From VRUE01 sp963717375 (GTDB taxonomy: Bacteria; Actinomycetota; Thermoleophilia; Solirubrobacterales; 70-9): a stretch of 64,000 nt of DNA. A program made the position numbers and the translations under genes. The stretch covers positions 1,674,001 to 1,738,000 of the forward strand of contig OY970329.1 of assembly GCA_963717375.1 (NCBI GenBank). The letters run 5' to 3'. The first letter of the stretch is position 1; each line of letters opens with the position of its first letter. The notes under the pieces were generated by a model. The model saw nothing but the letters and a program-made list of their open reading frames with translations. It searched no databases and had not been told where the DNA came from. Shown here one piece after another: positions 16,265-24,398 of this stretch.

Positions 16265-17311
16265 CTAGTCGTCGCGTAGATCGGCGGCGGCGCGCTCTGG
16301 CGGGTAGGTGTTGATGTCGACCCCGGTGGCGAACTCGAAGGAAGCCTTGATCGTGAGGCGGGGGGCGATGTCGACGTGCCAGTGGAAGGCGTCGGGACCG
16401 CGGGGGGCGGTGCGGACCCAGAGGTTGAGCTCGGGCGCCTGACCGAAGCGTTCGGCGAGGAGCCGCAGGGCGGTGTGGATCATCGCCGCGCCCGCGCTGT
16501 CGTCGGCGAAGCTCGCCGCCGCGGTCCGCGGGATGACCCGCAGCTCGAAGGGGGAGCGCGAGGCCCAGGGGCAGATCAGCGCCGCCTCATCGTCGATCGC
16601 GACCAGGCGCTCGCGCCGGCGCACCTCCTCGACCAGGACGTCGCTGAGCAGGCTGCCGCCCGCGGTGCGTTCGGCGTAGGCGCCGGCCCGCTCGCGCTCG
16701 CGGGCCACCGCGGCCGGCACGAACTCGAGCGCGTAGAGCTGGGCGTGGCTGTGCTCGAGCGAGGCGCCCGCGCCGCCGCCCTCGTTGACGATCAGCTGCA
16801 CGTAGGCCGCGTCGGCGTGGGCGCGCATCCGCTCGCGCCAGGTCGCGACGGCAGTAGCGAATTGCTTCCCGTCCAGCTCGGCCATCGTGGTCACGTGCTC
16901 GGGAGAGTTGACGATCACCTCATGGGTGCCGGCGGCCGGGCGAGAGGCGAAGAGGTCGGGCTCGCCGGCGCGGCGCGACTCGAGCAGCGGATCGCCGGCG
17001 CTGGCGAAGGCGCCGGCCTCGCCCTGGGTCAGGCCCGCCGGTGCCTCCCCGCCCGGGCCGGCGAGGGCGGGGTAGAGGTTGGGGACGACCCGCGTGGTCC
17101 ATCCCGGGCTGTCGGCCGCCCCGCCGCCCGAGCGGGTCGCGTAGACCTCGGGCGGCGTGCGGTCCTCCCGCCCTTCGCAGAAGGGGCAGTTGTCGGGTCC
17201 CTTCGGCTCGCTCGCCGAGGTCTTGAATCCCTCCGGGCGATCGGCCCGGCCCGGCGCCAGGATCGCCGGCAGCCCCGAGAGCTGGTCGATGCGTAGCTCG
17301 GGGGAACTCAG
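16265..17311 (-). CDS. galT: Galactose-1-phosphate uridylyltransferase
   Basis: Transfers UMP between UDP-glucose and galactose-1-phosphate (Leloir pathway), or a close relative. The frame stays open and homologous well beyond the first ATG/GTG (16918). Reading upstream gives the expected N-terminus 'LRIDQLSGLPAILAPGR' and the zinc-type CPFC (residues 42-45). The best start is CTG at 17311, overlapping the slipin stop as CTGA; no ATG, GTG or TTG is available in frame. Total 348 residues, normal for GalT. The active-site motif is HSHAQ at 187-191, with His189 as the expected uridylylated residue. Confidence 0.85.
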   Translation of the reverse strand: MSSPELRIDQLSGLPAILAPGRADRPEGFKTSASEPKGPDNCPFCEGREDRTPPEVYATRSGGGAADSPGWTTRVVPNLYPALAGPGGEAPAGLTQGEAGAFASAGDPLLESRRAGEPDLFASRPAAGTHEVIVNSPEHVTTMAELDGKQFATAVATWRERMRAHADAAYVQLIVNEGGGAGASLEHSHAQLYALEFVPAAVARERERAGAYAERTAGGSLLSDVLVEEVRRRERLVAIDDEAALICPWASRSPFELRVIPRTAAASFADDSAGAAMIHTALRLLAERFGQAPELNLWVRTAPRGPDAFHWHVDIAPRLTIKASFEFATGVDINTYPPERAAADLRDD

Positions 17312-18165
17312 GAGCGCGAAGGGGGAAGGTCGACGTCGTCGGGCAGCGGGGGGACCGGCGGCGGAGGAGGCGGTGGCTCGGTCGGTGCCGGCCGCTTCGG
17401 CCTTTTCCTGCCCTGCTCGCCTCCGAGGAAGGGTTCGATCATGTCCATCGGCAGCGGGAAGACCACGGTGGTGTTCTGGTTGCTGCCGATTTCCAGCAGG
17501 GTCTGCAGGTAGCGCAGCTGCAGCGAAGCCGGGTTGGTGCTGATGATGTCGGCCGCGTCGGTGAGCTTCTGCGCCGCCTGGTACTCGCCCTCGGAGTTGA
17601 TGATCTTGGCCCGCCGCTCGCGCTCGGCCTCGGCCTGGCGCGCGATCGCCCGCTGCATCTGTTCGGGGATTTCGACGTCCTTGATCTCGACCGCGGTCAC
17701 CTTTACGCCCCAGGGCTCGGTCGACTCGTCGATGATCTTCTGCAGCTCTTCATTGAGCCGCTCGCGCTCGGAGAGCAGCTGGTCGAATTCGGCCTTGCCG
17801 AGCACCGAGCGCAGCGCCGTCTGCGAGATCTGCGAAGTGGCGATGAGGAAGTTTTCGACCTCGGTGATCGCCCGGTTGGAGTCGACCACGCGGAAGTAGG
17901 CGACGGCGTTGACGCTGGCCGGGACGTTGTCGCGGGTGATCACCTCCTGCGGCGGGATGTTGAGCGTCACCGTGCGCAGGTCGACCCGGACCATGCGGTC
18001 GACCATCGGGATCAGCAGGATCAGGCCCGGGCCCTTGGTCGCGATCAGGCGGCCGAGGCGGAAGATCACGCCACGCTCGTACTCGCGCAGGACCTTCACC
18101 GAGGAGCCGATCGCGATCAGCGCGAAGATCGCCACCACGATCACCACTGCTCCAACAACTGCCAT
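17308..18165 (-). CDS. Slipin / stomatin-like membrane protein (SPFH family)
   Basis: 285 residues: an N-terminal membrane segment (3-22), a prohibitin-homology domain (25-190; 'YERGVIFRLGR', 'GPGLILLIPMVDRM', 'LLSERERLNEELQ'), a coiled-coil region with 'AEGE/SEGEYQAAQKL' character, then a Pro-rich tail. Such proteins form large membrane-microdomain oligomers. The NfeD-like gene upstream overlaps it by one base (TGATG), the usual pairing in which NfeD modulates the slipin. Confidence 0.92.
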   Translation of the reverse strand: MAVVGAVVIVVAIFALIAIGSSVKVLREYERGVIFRLGRLIATKGPGLILLIPMVDRMVRVDLRTVTLNIPPQEVITRDNVPASVNAVAYFRVVDSNRAITEVENFLIATSQISQTALRSVLGKAEFDQLLSERERLNEELQKIIDESTEPWGVKVTAVEIKDVEIPEQMQRAIARQAEAERERRAKIINSEGEYQAAQKLTDAADIISTNPASLQLRYLQTLLEIGSNQNTTVVFPLPMDMIEPFLGGEQGRKRPKRPAPTEPPPPPPPVPPLPDDVDLPPSRS

Positions 18166-18638
18166 CAGCTTGCTCCTTGCTCGGCTTGGCCGGCGGGCGG
18201 CTCGGCGCTTACTACAAGGGTCAGCCCCTCGACCGCCTCGACCCTGACTCTATCCCCAAGCTCGACCCGGCCCGTGCCGTGTCCGAGGCGAGCGTTCCAG
18301 AGCGCTCCCTCGATCCACACCTGGCCTTCCGGGTCGAGCGTGGCGCGCGCCTCGGCAACCGCGCCGACCAGCTCCTCGGAGCCCGTCTTCACCGGCACCT
18401 CGTGGGCCTCGATCACCTTGCGGGTGATGAAGTAGAAGGCGACGAGCGAGAGCACGCCGAGCGCGATCAGGGCGGGCCCGACGTAGTCGGCTGCGCTGCT
18501 GTTGGAGTCCAGTGCGAGGACGCCGCCGGCGATCAGCCCAAGTGCTCCCAGCGCCGCCAGCACGCCGCCGGTGGAGAGCAGCAGCTCGCCGACCAACAGG
18601 GCGATGCCAAACAGGGCGACGATGACGGCTGCGTCCAT
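18165..18638 (-). CDS. NfeD-like membrane protein
   Basis: 157 residues, with membrane segments in 1-75 ('VALFGIALLVGELLL', 'YVGPALIALGVLSLVAFYFI') and a C-terminal OB-fold (about 85-150; 'LVGAVAEARATLDPEGQVWI', 'LGDRVRVEAVEGLTLVV'). This is the short NfeD class without the ClpP-like protease domain. Partner of the slipin gene that follows. Confidence 0.9.
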   Translation of the reverse strand: MDAAVIVALFGIALLVGELLLSTGGVLAALGALGLIAGGVLALDSNSSAADYVGPALIALGVLSLVAFYFITRKVIEAHEVPVKTGSEELVGAVAEARATLDPEGQVWIEGALWNARLGHGTGRVELGDRVRVEAVEGLTLVVSAEPPAGQAEQGAS

Positions 18639-18646
18639 GCGCCCGA

Positions 18647-19246
18647 TTATCCGCTTTCGCCGCTATCGCCTTCGCCAAGGGCGTAGTGCTCGATGTCGGC
18701 TCGCAGTTCGGCGTCATCGGTGTAGGGCTTCTGCTGAAGGAAGACGAGCTTGCCGTGACGGTCATAGAAAGCGGTGGCGGGCAGGCCGATCGCGCCCAGT
18801 TCGTTGGCGATCCCTCCGTCTCCGTCGGTGTAGCTCGGGTACGGGACGGGGGCCTCTCCGAGGAAGGTCTTCGCCGCGTCGTCGGAATCCTGGCTGTTGA
18901 CGCCGAGGAAGGCGACGCGCTTGCCATAGGCGGCGGAGAGCTTCTGCAGGGTGGGGAACTCGAAGCGGCAGGGACCGCACCAGGAGGCCCAGACGTTGAC
19001 CACCGCCGGGTAGCCATGCAGGGCAGCGATCCGCTTGTCAAGAGCTTCCGAACCGCCGGGCAGCAACTGGTCCGCCTGCTTGTGCAGGGCGGCGAGAGCT
19101 GGCGGCGAGCCGGCGAGCGCGGTCGCGTAATCGGGGTGCTGGCCACCGTAATCGCCGCCGCTACCGGCACCGCAACCGGCGCCGGTAAGAGCCGCGGCCG
19201 CGACCAGCGCGAGGCAAATTACGAACTGTCGGCCCGCTTTGATCAA
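18647..19246 (-). CDS. TlpA-like thioredoxin-fold lipoprotein
   Basis: Extracytoplasmic thiol-disulphide reductase, probably serving cytochrome c or other secreted thiol proteins. A TTG at 19246 gives a compact lipoprotein signal with lipobox LTGAGC; the frame is also open to an ATG at 19363. The thioredoxin fold has 'NVWASWCGPCRFEFPTLQKL' with active site WCGPC and the cis-Pro segment 'GLPATAFYD'. About 199 residues. It lies 8 bases downstream from the end of no other gene on its strand and is divergent from the helicase gene. Confidence 0.85.
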   Translation of the reverse strand: MIKAGRQFVICLALVAAAALTGAGCGAGSGGDYGGQHPDYATALAGSPPALAALHKQADQLLPGGSEALDKRIAALHGYPAVVNVWASWCGPCRFEFPTLQKLSAAYGKRVAFLGVNSQDSDDAAKTFLGEAPVPYPSYTDGDGGIANELGAIGLPATAFYDRHGKLVFLQQKPYTDDAELRADIEHYALGEGDSGESG

Positions 19247-19279
19247 TTCCTTGATTACAATACGTACGTTCGGTTCGTG

Positions 19280-19300
19280 AGTTCGATTACGGATCGAACT
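19280..19300. promoter_or_regulatory. Candidate operator between TlpA-like gene and helicase
   Basis: AGTTCGAT-TACGG-ATCGAACT, a perfect 8-bp inverted repeat with a 5-base spacer, sits in the only divergent gap of this part, 34 bases upstream of the lipoprotein TTG and 100 bases upstream of the helicase ATG. Nearby TTCG repeats add to the pattern. Confidence 0.45.
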
Positions 19301-19399
19301 GCTGAGAGCGCCGGGGGGAGTAACTAGGCCGCCCGGCTTCCTCGTCCTAATGCCCCGGCCCACGCAAGCGTGCGGCGGGGACGGAACCCGAAAGCCTTC

Positions 19400-22063
19400 A
19401 TGGCCAAGACCAGCGACGTTGCCGCGCCAGCGGCAGTTCCAGCCAGTGCCGACATAGAGCGGGCCGCTAAGTTCGTCCGCGAGCCCTTCCTGCTCGACGG
19501 CGAGGGGCCGGAGGCGCTTGCCCCTGGGACGGCGCGACGCCGCGCTCTCGACGCCGCGCTGAAGGAGCTAGACGAAGGAGCCGAGGATCCCTCGATCGAG
19601 TGGCGCCGCGCTTTCTCGCTGCTGCTCGGGCTGGAGCGGCTGCTCGCCGACGAACCGCCGAAGCTCCGTGACGGAGCCGAACTCAACCCGCACCAGGTCG
19701 ACGCGCTCTCGGGCACGCTGACCGAGCTGATGGCCGAGCAGCAGATCGCCATCGTCGCCGAGGCCAACGGCAACGGGGCGGCCGCGGCAGCTGCCGAGAA
19801 GGCGACGGCGAAGGCAGCCGAGGAGCCTGAGGAGGACGGCGCCGAGGCAAACGGGGACGCCGACGCTGACGAGCTCGAGGACGAGGACCTCGCTCCGGAT
19901 GAGGAGCCGATGGACTGGGAGGAGCAGCCCGCCGACGACGAGGAGACGATCGAGGAGGCCCCCGACGACCCCGGGGCCGAGCGGCGCTTCTGGTTCGAGC
20001 ACGCGACCGGCGCCGGCAAGACCGTCGCCGCGGTCGGCTTCATCGACGCCTCGCGCACCGGCGGCGTGCTGATTCTCACCCACCGCCGCAACCTCGTCGA
20101 CCAGTTCATCGGCGAGATCTCCGACCGCGGTTACAAGGAGCGGTTGCGCCCGCCGCTGCTCGGGGACCGCGACGATCCCGACGGGCCGGTCACGGTCGAG
20201 ACCTACCAGTGGTTCGTCCGCAACCACAAGAAAATCTCCAACGCCTACTCGATCGTGATCTGCGACGAGGCGCACACCGCGCTGGGCGAGAAGACCAGCG
20301 CCTGCATCCGCGCCTGGGTCGGTCCCGTCTTCATCGGCATGACCGCGACCGGGGCGCTGATCGCCCGCCACGTCGCCGACCTCTTCCCGACCCAGACCTC
20401 CCGCTTCGACCTGATCCAGGCGGCGCGGCGCGGCGTGATCTCGCCGCTGCGCTGCATGCGGATTCCGCCCGGGCCGGGGGTCCGCACGATCGCCAAGGTG
20501 CCGCTGCGCAAGGGCGAGGTCGACCAGGACTTCGACCAGGAGGAGCTGGCGGCGCTGCTCGACCAAGAGCCCTTCAACGTGGCGATCGCCGACCTCTACA
20601 AGACCCGCTTCGACGGTATGCCCGGCGTCCTCTACACCGCCGGCGTGCAGCACGCGAAGAACGTCGCGCGGGCGCTGGTGGCCGCCGGCGTCTCCGCCCG
20701 CGCCGTCTCCGGCGAGACGCCGAAGCGCGAACTGGCCGAGATCCTCGCCGGCTTCGAGCGCGGCGAGGTCGACGTGCTCTGCAACGCGATGCTGCTCGCC
20801 GAGGGCTGGAACTCGCCGCGGGCGACGCTCTGCATGCACCTGGCGCCGACCGCCTCGCGGCGGATCTACCAGCAGCGGGTCGGCCGCGTGACCCGGCGCG
20901 CGCCGGGCAAGGAGGCGGGCCTGGTGATCGACTTCGTCCACCCGGCGACGACCCACGACGAGACGATCGTCACCCTGCACAGCCTGCTCGACCGCGATGT
21001 CTACCGCGGCGGCGCGATCGTGATCGGGCCGGTGCGGCGAGCCCGCGGGCGGCGGATCCGGGTCGAGCGGCGGATCGTCCCCGTCGCCGACTCCGAGGAG
21101 CGCCGCATGCAGGTGCTCGAACGCGAGCTCTGGCGGATCGCGGTCGAGAACCTCGACTACGCCGAGCAGCACGCCTGGGCGGCGCTGGCCGGGGCGCGGG
21201 TGACCCCGCAGGGTTGGCGCCGCGGGCGCGCGATCCTGCAGGGGTCCGGCTCGAAAGAGCTGCGCCGTCGCTTCCTGCTCACCTGCGTGCAGCGCAACCG
21301 CAACTCGCAGCTGAAACTGAAAGCGCTGAGCGAGATCGCCGACCTCGGCGACGCCGATGCCTTCGACGACGCGATCGACATCGTCGGCACCTGGAGCCGC
21401 GAGGACAAGCGGGCGGGGACGAAAACTCTGCTGCAGGCGCTGGTCGACAAGCGGATCGGCCGCCGCGACCAAGCCCAGGCGTGGGTCTGGCGGCTCGCTT
21501 CCTACACCCCCGAGCTGCACGAAGAGTATGCGGTGCAGCGCTGGCCGGAGACGAAGCGGCTGCTCGGGTTGCTGGTCAATTCTTCAGGCCGGGCGCACGG
21601 CCGCAACGCGCGGCGCCTGGTCCACTCCGCCCGCAAACAGGACCGCCGCCTCGCGGTGGCGCTGCTGGCCGGCGCGGTCTCGCACACGCCCGAGGGCGAA
21701 GAGGTGCTGCGCGGCGCCCGCATGCGGATGGCCCGCAAGCCGTCGGCGATCGCCCGCGAGCTGCTGCGCAACTTCCCCAAGGGCGGCAAGCGACGCTCCA
21801 AACGGGGCAAGCGCAAAGGGGAGAAAGGCGAGGGCTCCGAGGGTCAGGGCCAGCCGAAAGGGCAGGGCAAAGCCCGTCGCAAACGCAAAGGCAGGTCGAG
21901 AAGCGAGAAGGCGCAGGCCGAAGAGGCCAAGGAGAACGGCGCCGCGGTCGAGTCCGGCTCAGAGGCGCAGCTGGACCTCGCCGGCACCGAGGCTGACCCG
22001 GTCCCCAGCGGCGGTGACGACGATGAGGTTGCCGCGGTCGTCGATTCCGCCGGCGACTCCTGA
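19400..22063 (+). CDS. DEAD/DEAH-box superfamily 2 helicase
   Basis: 887 residues from ATG 19400 (a GTG at 19370 is less likely). An acidic low-complexity stretch (about 120-195) precedes the helicase core. Walker A is ATGAGKT near 202-208, DEAH-type box CDEAHTA at 288-294, motif III-like 'GMTATG', and a second RecA domain has 'EGWNSPRATLCMHLAPTASR' and 'RIYQQRVGRVTR'. A helical region follows, then a Lys/Arg/Glu-rich tail from about 800. Resembles stand-alone restriction/RAD25-type helicases of this lineage; nucleic-acid role unknown. Its 3' end overlaps birA on the other strand by 105 bases. Confidence 0.85.
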   Translation: MAKTSDVAAPAAVPASADIERAAKFVREPFLLDGEGPEALAPGTARRRALDAALKELDEGAEDPSIEWRRAFSLLLGLERLLADEPPKLRDGAELNPHQVDALSGTLTELMAEQQIAIVAEANGNGAAAAAAEKATAKAAEEPEEDGAEANGDADADELEDEDLAPDEEPMDWEEQPADDEETIEEAPDDPGAERRFWFEHATGAGKTVAAVGFIDASRTGGVLILTHRRNLVDQFIGEISDRGYKERLRPPLLGDRDDPDGPVTVETYQWFVRNHKKISNAYSIVICDEAHTALGEKTSACIRAWVGPVFIGMTATGALIARHVADLFPTQTSRFDLIQAARRGVISPLRCMRIPPGPGVRTIAKVPLRKGEVDQDFDQEELAALLDQEPFNVAIADLYKTRFDGMPGVLYTAGVQHAKNVARALVAAGVSARAVSGETPKRELAEILAGFERGEVDVLCNAMLLAEGWNSPRATLCMHLAPTASRRIYQQRVGRVTRRAPGKEAGLVIDFVHPATTHDETIVTLHSLLDRDVYRGGAIVIGPVRRARGRRIRVERRIVPVADSEERRMQVLERELWRIAVENLDYAEQHAWAALAGARVTPQGWRRGRAILQGSGSKELRRRFLLTCVQRNRNSQLKLKALSEIADLGDADAFDDAIDIVGTWSREDKRAGTKTLLQALVDKRIGRRDQAQAWVWRLASYTPELHEEYAVQRWPETKRLLGLLVNSSGRAHGRNARRLVHSARKQDRRLAVALLAGAVSHTPEGEEVLRGARMRMARKPSAIARELLRNFPKGGKRRSKRGKRKGEKGEGSEGQGQPKGQGKARRKRKGRSRSEKAQAEEAKENGAAVESGSEAQLDLAGTEADPVPSGGDDDEVAAVVDSAGDS

Positions 22064-22756
22064 GCCGTCCTCCCAGGAGACCTCGCGCCCGAGCAGGCCG
22101 TCGCGGTTCCGCCACTCGGCGAGCACGTCTTCGTCGCTTGCCGTGACCCAGTGGTCTAGGTGGCTGCTCAGGACTTCGGCAGCCGCCAGGGGACTCGGGG
22201 GGAGTCCCGTCGGAGCAACAGCGGGGAGGCTCCGTCGGGACTCCCCCCGAGTCCCCGGAGCCGTGGCGAAGAGGGAGACCGCCGGTTGACGGAGGTCGGC
22301 GGGGAACTCGTCCGGAGCAATGGTGAGGTTGAGGCCGATTCCGATTACGGCCCAGCCGTCTTGGGGGCGGGCCTCGATCAGGATTCCGGAGAGCTTGCGG
22401 CCGTCGAGCCAGACGTCGTTGGGCCACTTGACCTGGCACTGGGCGCCGGGACGGAGCGCCTCGGCGGCGGCGCAGACGGCGAGGGGGACAGAGAGCGGCA
22501 GCAGCAGGTGGCGCTGATCGAGCGGTCGCAGGATTGCCGAGTAGAGCAGCGCCTTGCCTTCGGGCGCGGTCCAGACGCGGCCGATGCGACCCCGCCCCGC
22601 GGTCTGTTCGCGCGCGGAGACCACGGTTCCGCCAGGAGCACCTGCCGCGGCAAGCTCGCGAGCGCGAGTGTTGGTCGAGTCGGTGACCCTGAAGTGCCGG
22701 TGGGGGCTCCCAAACCCACCGCCACTCCCAGGCTGACTTCGTCTTTTTGGGGGCAT
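21959..22756 (-). CDS. birA: Biotin-[acetyl-CoA carboxylase] ligase
   Basis: Attaches biotin to carboxylase carrier domains. 265 residues without the N-terminal DNA-binding domain of bifunctional BirA. Motifs: 'GRGRIGRVWTAPEGKALL' (biotinyl-AMP loop), 'KWPNDVWLDGRKLSGIL', and a C-terminal SH3-like cap ('GLLGREVSW', 'VSLGAGEVQLR'). A 68-base palindrome (22189-22256) lies in frame, adding about 22 residues (roughly 167-190) between catalytic and C-terminal parts. Last gene of the ccm-hem operon; its ATG lies in the loop of another hairpin (22732-22781). Confidence 0.9.
   Translation of the reverse strand: MPPKRRSQPGSGGGFGSPHRHFRVTDSTNTRARELAAAGAPGGTVVSAREQTAGRGRIGRVWTAPEGKALLYSAILRPLDQRHLLLPLSVPLAVCAAAEALRPGAQCQVKWPNDVWLDGRKLSGILIEARPQDGWAVIGIGLNLTIAPDEFPADLRQPAVSLFATAPGTRGESRRSLPAVAPTGLPPSPLAAAEVLSSHLDHWVTASDEDVLAEWRNRDGLLGREVSWEDGSGVAGGIDDRGNLIVVTAAGDRVSLGAGEVQLRL
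22189..22256. repeat. Long palindrome inside birA
   Basis: 28-base arms with a single mismatch (left arm starts GGGGACTCGGGGGGAGTCCC) around a 12-base loop AACAGCGGGGAG. Each arm is itself partly palindromic. It keeps the birA frame open. The loop nearly matches that of the palindrome at 59547-59615. Confidence 0.9.
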
Positions 22757-22781
22757 ACGGACTACTAAGGGCGAAGTCAGC
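22732..22781. repeat. Palindrome spanning the cobA/hemD-birA junction
   Basis: Perfect 10-base arms GCTGACTTCG / CGAAGTCAGC around a 30-base loop. The cobA/hemD stop codon (22777-22779) lies in the arm and the birA ATG (22756) lies in the loop, so folding of the mRNA could affect birA initiation. Confidence 0.65.
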
Positions 22782-24336
22782 GTTTGGTGTCGGCTAGGAG
22801 GGCGGCGACCAGGCCGTCTATGTCGTGGCGGTTGGCTTCGACGTCTACCTTGAGGCCCGCCTCGGTGACGGCCTCGCTGGTTACCGGGCCGATCGAGACG
22901 ATGCGGGCGTTGCCGGGGAAGCGGTCGCCGAGGGCGTCGGTCAGGTTGCGGACTGTCGACGACGAGGTGAAGGTGACGTAGTCGGCGCTCTGTGCGGCCT
23001 CGATCGCCTCGGGCCTTGGCTCCTCGCGCACCGTCTCGTAGAGGGCGACGATGTCGACCTCGGCACCGTGGCCGGCGAGGTGCTCGGGGATGACGTCGCG
23101 GGCGTCGGCGGCGCGGGCGACGAGGACGCGCTTGCCGCTGACCTCGACCTCCGCCAGCGCTTCCACCAGCGACTCGGCGACGAAGCGCTCGGGGACGATG
23201 TCGGCGGCGATGCCATGCGCAGCTAGAGCGCGTGCTGTGCCGGGGCCGATCGCCGCAACCACTGGGCCGGTCTTCACCGCACCGCCCGATTCCCCCTGCC
23301 TTACCTGCTGCTTGTTCGGCCCGGCGAGAGCTCGCGCATCGAGTCCGGCCGCGCCGAGAGCCTCGAACAGTAGGCGCACCCCATTCGGACTCGTCAAACA
23401 GATCAGGGCGTAGTCGCCGATCTTCTCAACTGCAATCCGCACCTCGTCACTCTCGATTCTGGGCTCGATCCGGATCGCGGGCAGCTCGACCACCTCGGCA
23501 CCGAGGGCCCGTAGGGTCTTAGCCAAGCCGCTGGCGCGGGCGCGGGCGCGGGTGACGACGACGCGGCGCCCGTAGAGAGGGCGCCGCTCGAGCCAGGCGA
23601 GCGCCTCGCGCCGCTCCACCACTCGGCCGACGACGATCAGGGCCGGGGCCTTCACGTCCTCGCGCTCGATTGCCTCGGCGAGCGTGCCGAGGGTGGCGAC
23701 GACGGTGCGCTGGCCGTCCATCGTGCCGCGTTCGACCGCCGCCGCGGGCTCGTCGGCGTTGCGACCCGCATCGATCAGCGCCGCCGCGTTGTCGGCGAGG
23801 CGCTTGACTCCCATGTAGAAGACGAGGGTGCCGGGGAAGTGGGCGAGGGCCTCCCAGTCGAGCGCGCTCTCCTCCTTCTCGGGGTCCTCGTGGCCGGTGA
23901 CGAAGGCAACCGTCGAGGCGTCGTCGCGATGGGTCACGGGGATACCGGCGTAGGCGGTGGCGGCGACGCCGGCGGTAATGCCGGGCACGACCTCGAACTC
24001 GAGCCCGGCCGCGCGCAGCGCTTCGCCCTCCTCGCCGCCGCGACCGAAGACGAAGGGGTCGCCGCCCTTCAGCCGCACGACGCTCTTGCCGGCTTTGGCC
24101 GCCTCGATCAGCCGCTCGCCGATCTCCTCCTGCGGAACCGAGGGCTTGCCCGGCGCCTTGCCGACGTAGACCAGTTCAGCATCCTCGCGGGCTCCATCGA
24201 GCGCGCCGGGAGGAATCAGCCGGTCGTAGTAGATCGCGTCCGCCGAGCCGATCAGCTCCAGCGCCCGCACCGTCATCAGCCCCGGATCCCCCGGCCCAGC
24301 ACCAACGAGATACACGACCCCAGCCCGAGCGCTCAT
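22777..24336 (-). CDS. cobA-hemD: Uroporphyrinogen-III C-methyltransferase / uroporphyrinogen-III synthase fusion
   Basis: 519 residues in two enzymes. Residues 1-245 are the SAM-dependent methyltransferase (CobA/SUMT: 'VYLVGAGPGDPGLMTVRALE', 'VVRLKGGDPFVFGRGGEE', 'EVVPGITAGVAA'), which makes precorrin-2 toward sirohaem and B12. Residues 255-515 are the HemD synthase ('RRVVVTRARA', 'CLTSPNGVRLLFEAL', 'ADYVTFTSSSTVRNL'). The fusion channels hydroxymethylbilane products from the adjacent hemC. A short Gln/Gly-rich insert lies near residue 345. Member of the hemA-hemC operon. Confidence 0.94.
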   Translation of the reverse strand: MSARAGVVYLVGAGPGDPGLMTVRALELIGSADAIYYDRLIPPGALDGAREDAELVYVGKAPGKPSVPQEEIGERLIEAAKAGKSVVRLKGGDPFVFGRGGEEGEALRAAGLEFEVVPGITAGVAATAYAGIPVTHRDDASTVAFVTGHEDPEKEESALDWEALAHFPGTLVFYMGVKRLADNAAALIDAGRNADEPAAAVERGTMDGQRTVVATLGTLAEAIEREDVKAPALIVVGRVVERREALAWLERRPLYGRRVVVTRARARASGLAKTLRALGAEVVELPAIRIEPRIESDEVRIAVEKIGDYALICLTSPNGVRLLFEALGAAGLDARALAGPNKQQVRQGESGGAVKTGPVVAAIGPGTARALAAHGIAADIVPERFVAESLVEALAEVEVSGKRVLVARAADARDVIPEHLAGHGAEVDIVALYETVREEPRPEAIEAAQSADYVTFTSSSTVRNLTDALGDRFPGNARIVSIGPVTSEAVTEAGLKVDVEANRHDIDGLVAALLADTKR

Positions 24337-24354
24337 AGCGCCGCCTCGAGGGGG

Positions 24355-24398
24355 GTGTCTGAGCTAACCCACGTCATATCGTGGGTTAGCTCAGACAC
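24355..24398. repeat. Palindrome at the hemC-cobA/hemD junction
   Basis: Perfect 18-base arms GTGTCTGAGCTAACCCAC / GTGGGTTAGCTCAGACAC with an 8-base loop. The hemC stop (24391-24393) lies within the arm. No T-run follows, so termination is doubtful; it may protect or process the mRNA. Confidence 0.85.

Noticed and set aside
16265..16918. galT as a truncated or frameshifted gene
   Set aside because: The missing N-terminus is present in the same frame without stops; only a standard start codon is missing.
19568..21520. Long antisense frame of 650 codons opposite the helicase
   Set aside because: It lacks any domain pattern and is a codon-bias shadow typical of GC-rich DNA; similar long shadows lie opposite both aldehyde dehydrogenases and the FAD/Fe-S gene.
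24355..24398. Simple intrinsic terminator between hemC and cobA/hemD
   Set aside because: No T-run, and it lies inside an operon with cobA/hemD immediately downstream; kept as a palindrome of unknown role.
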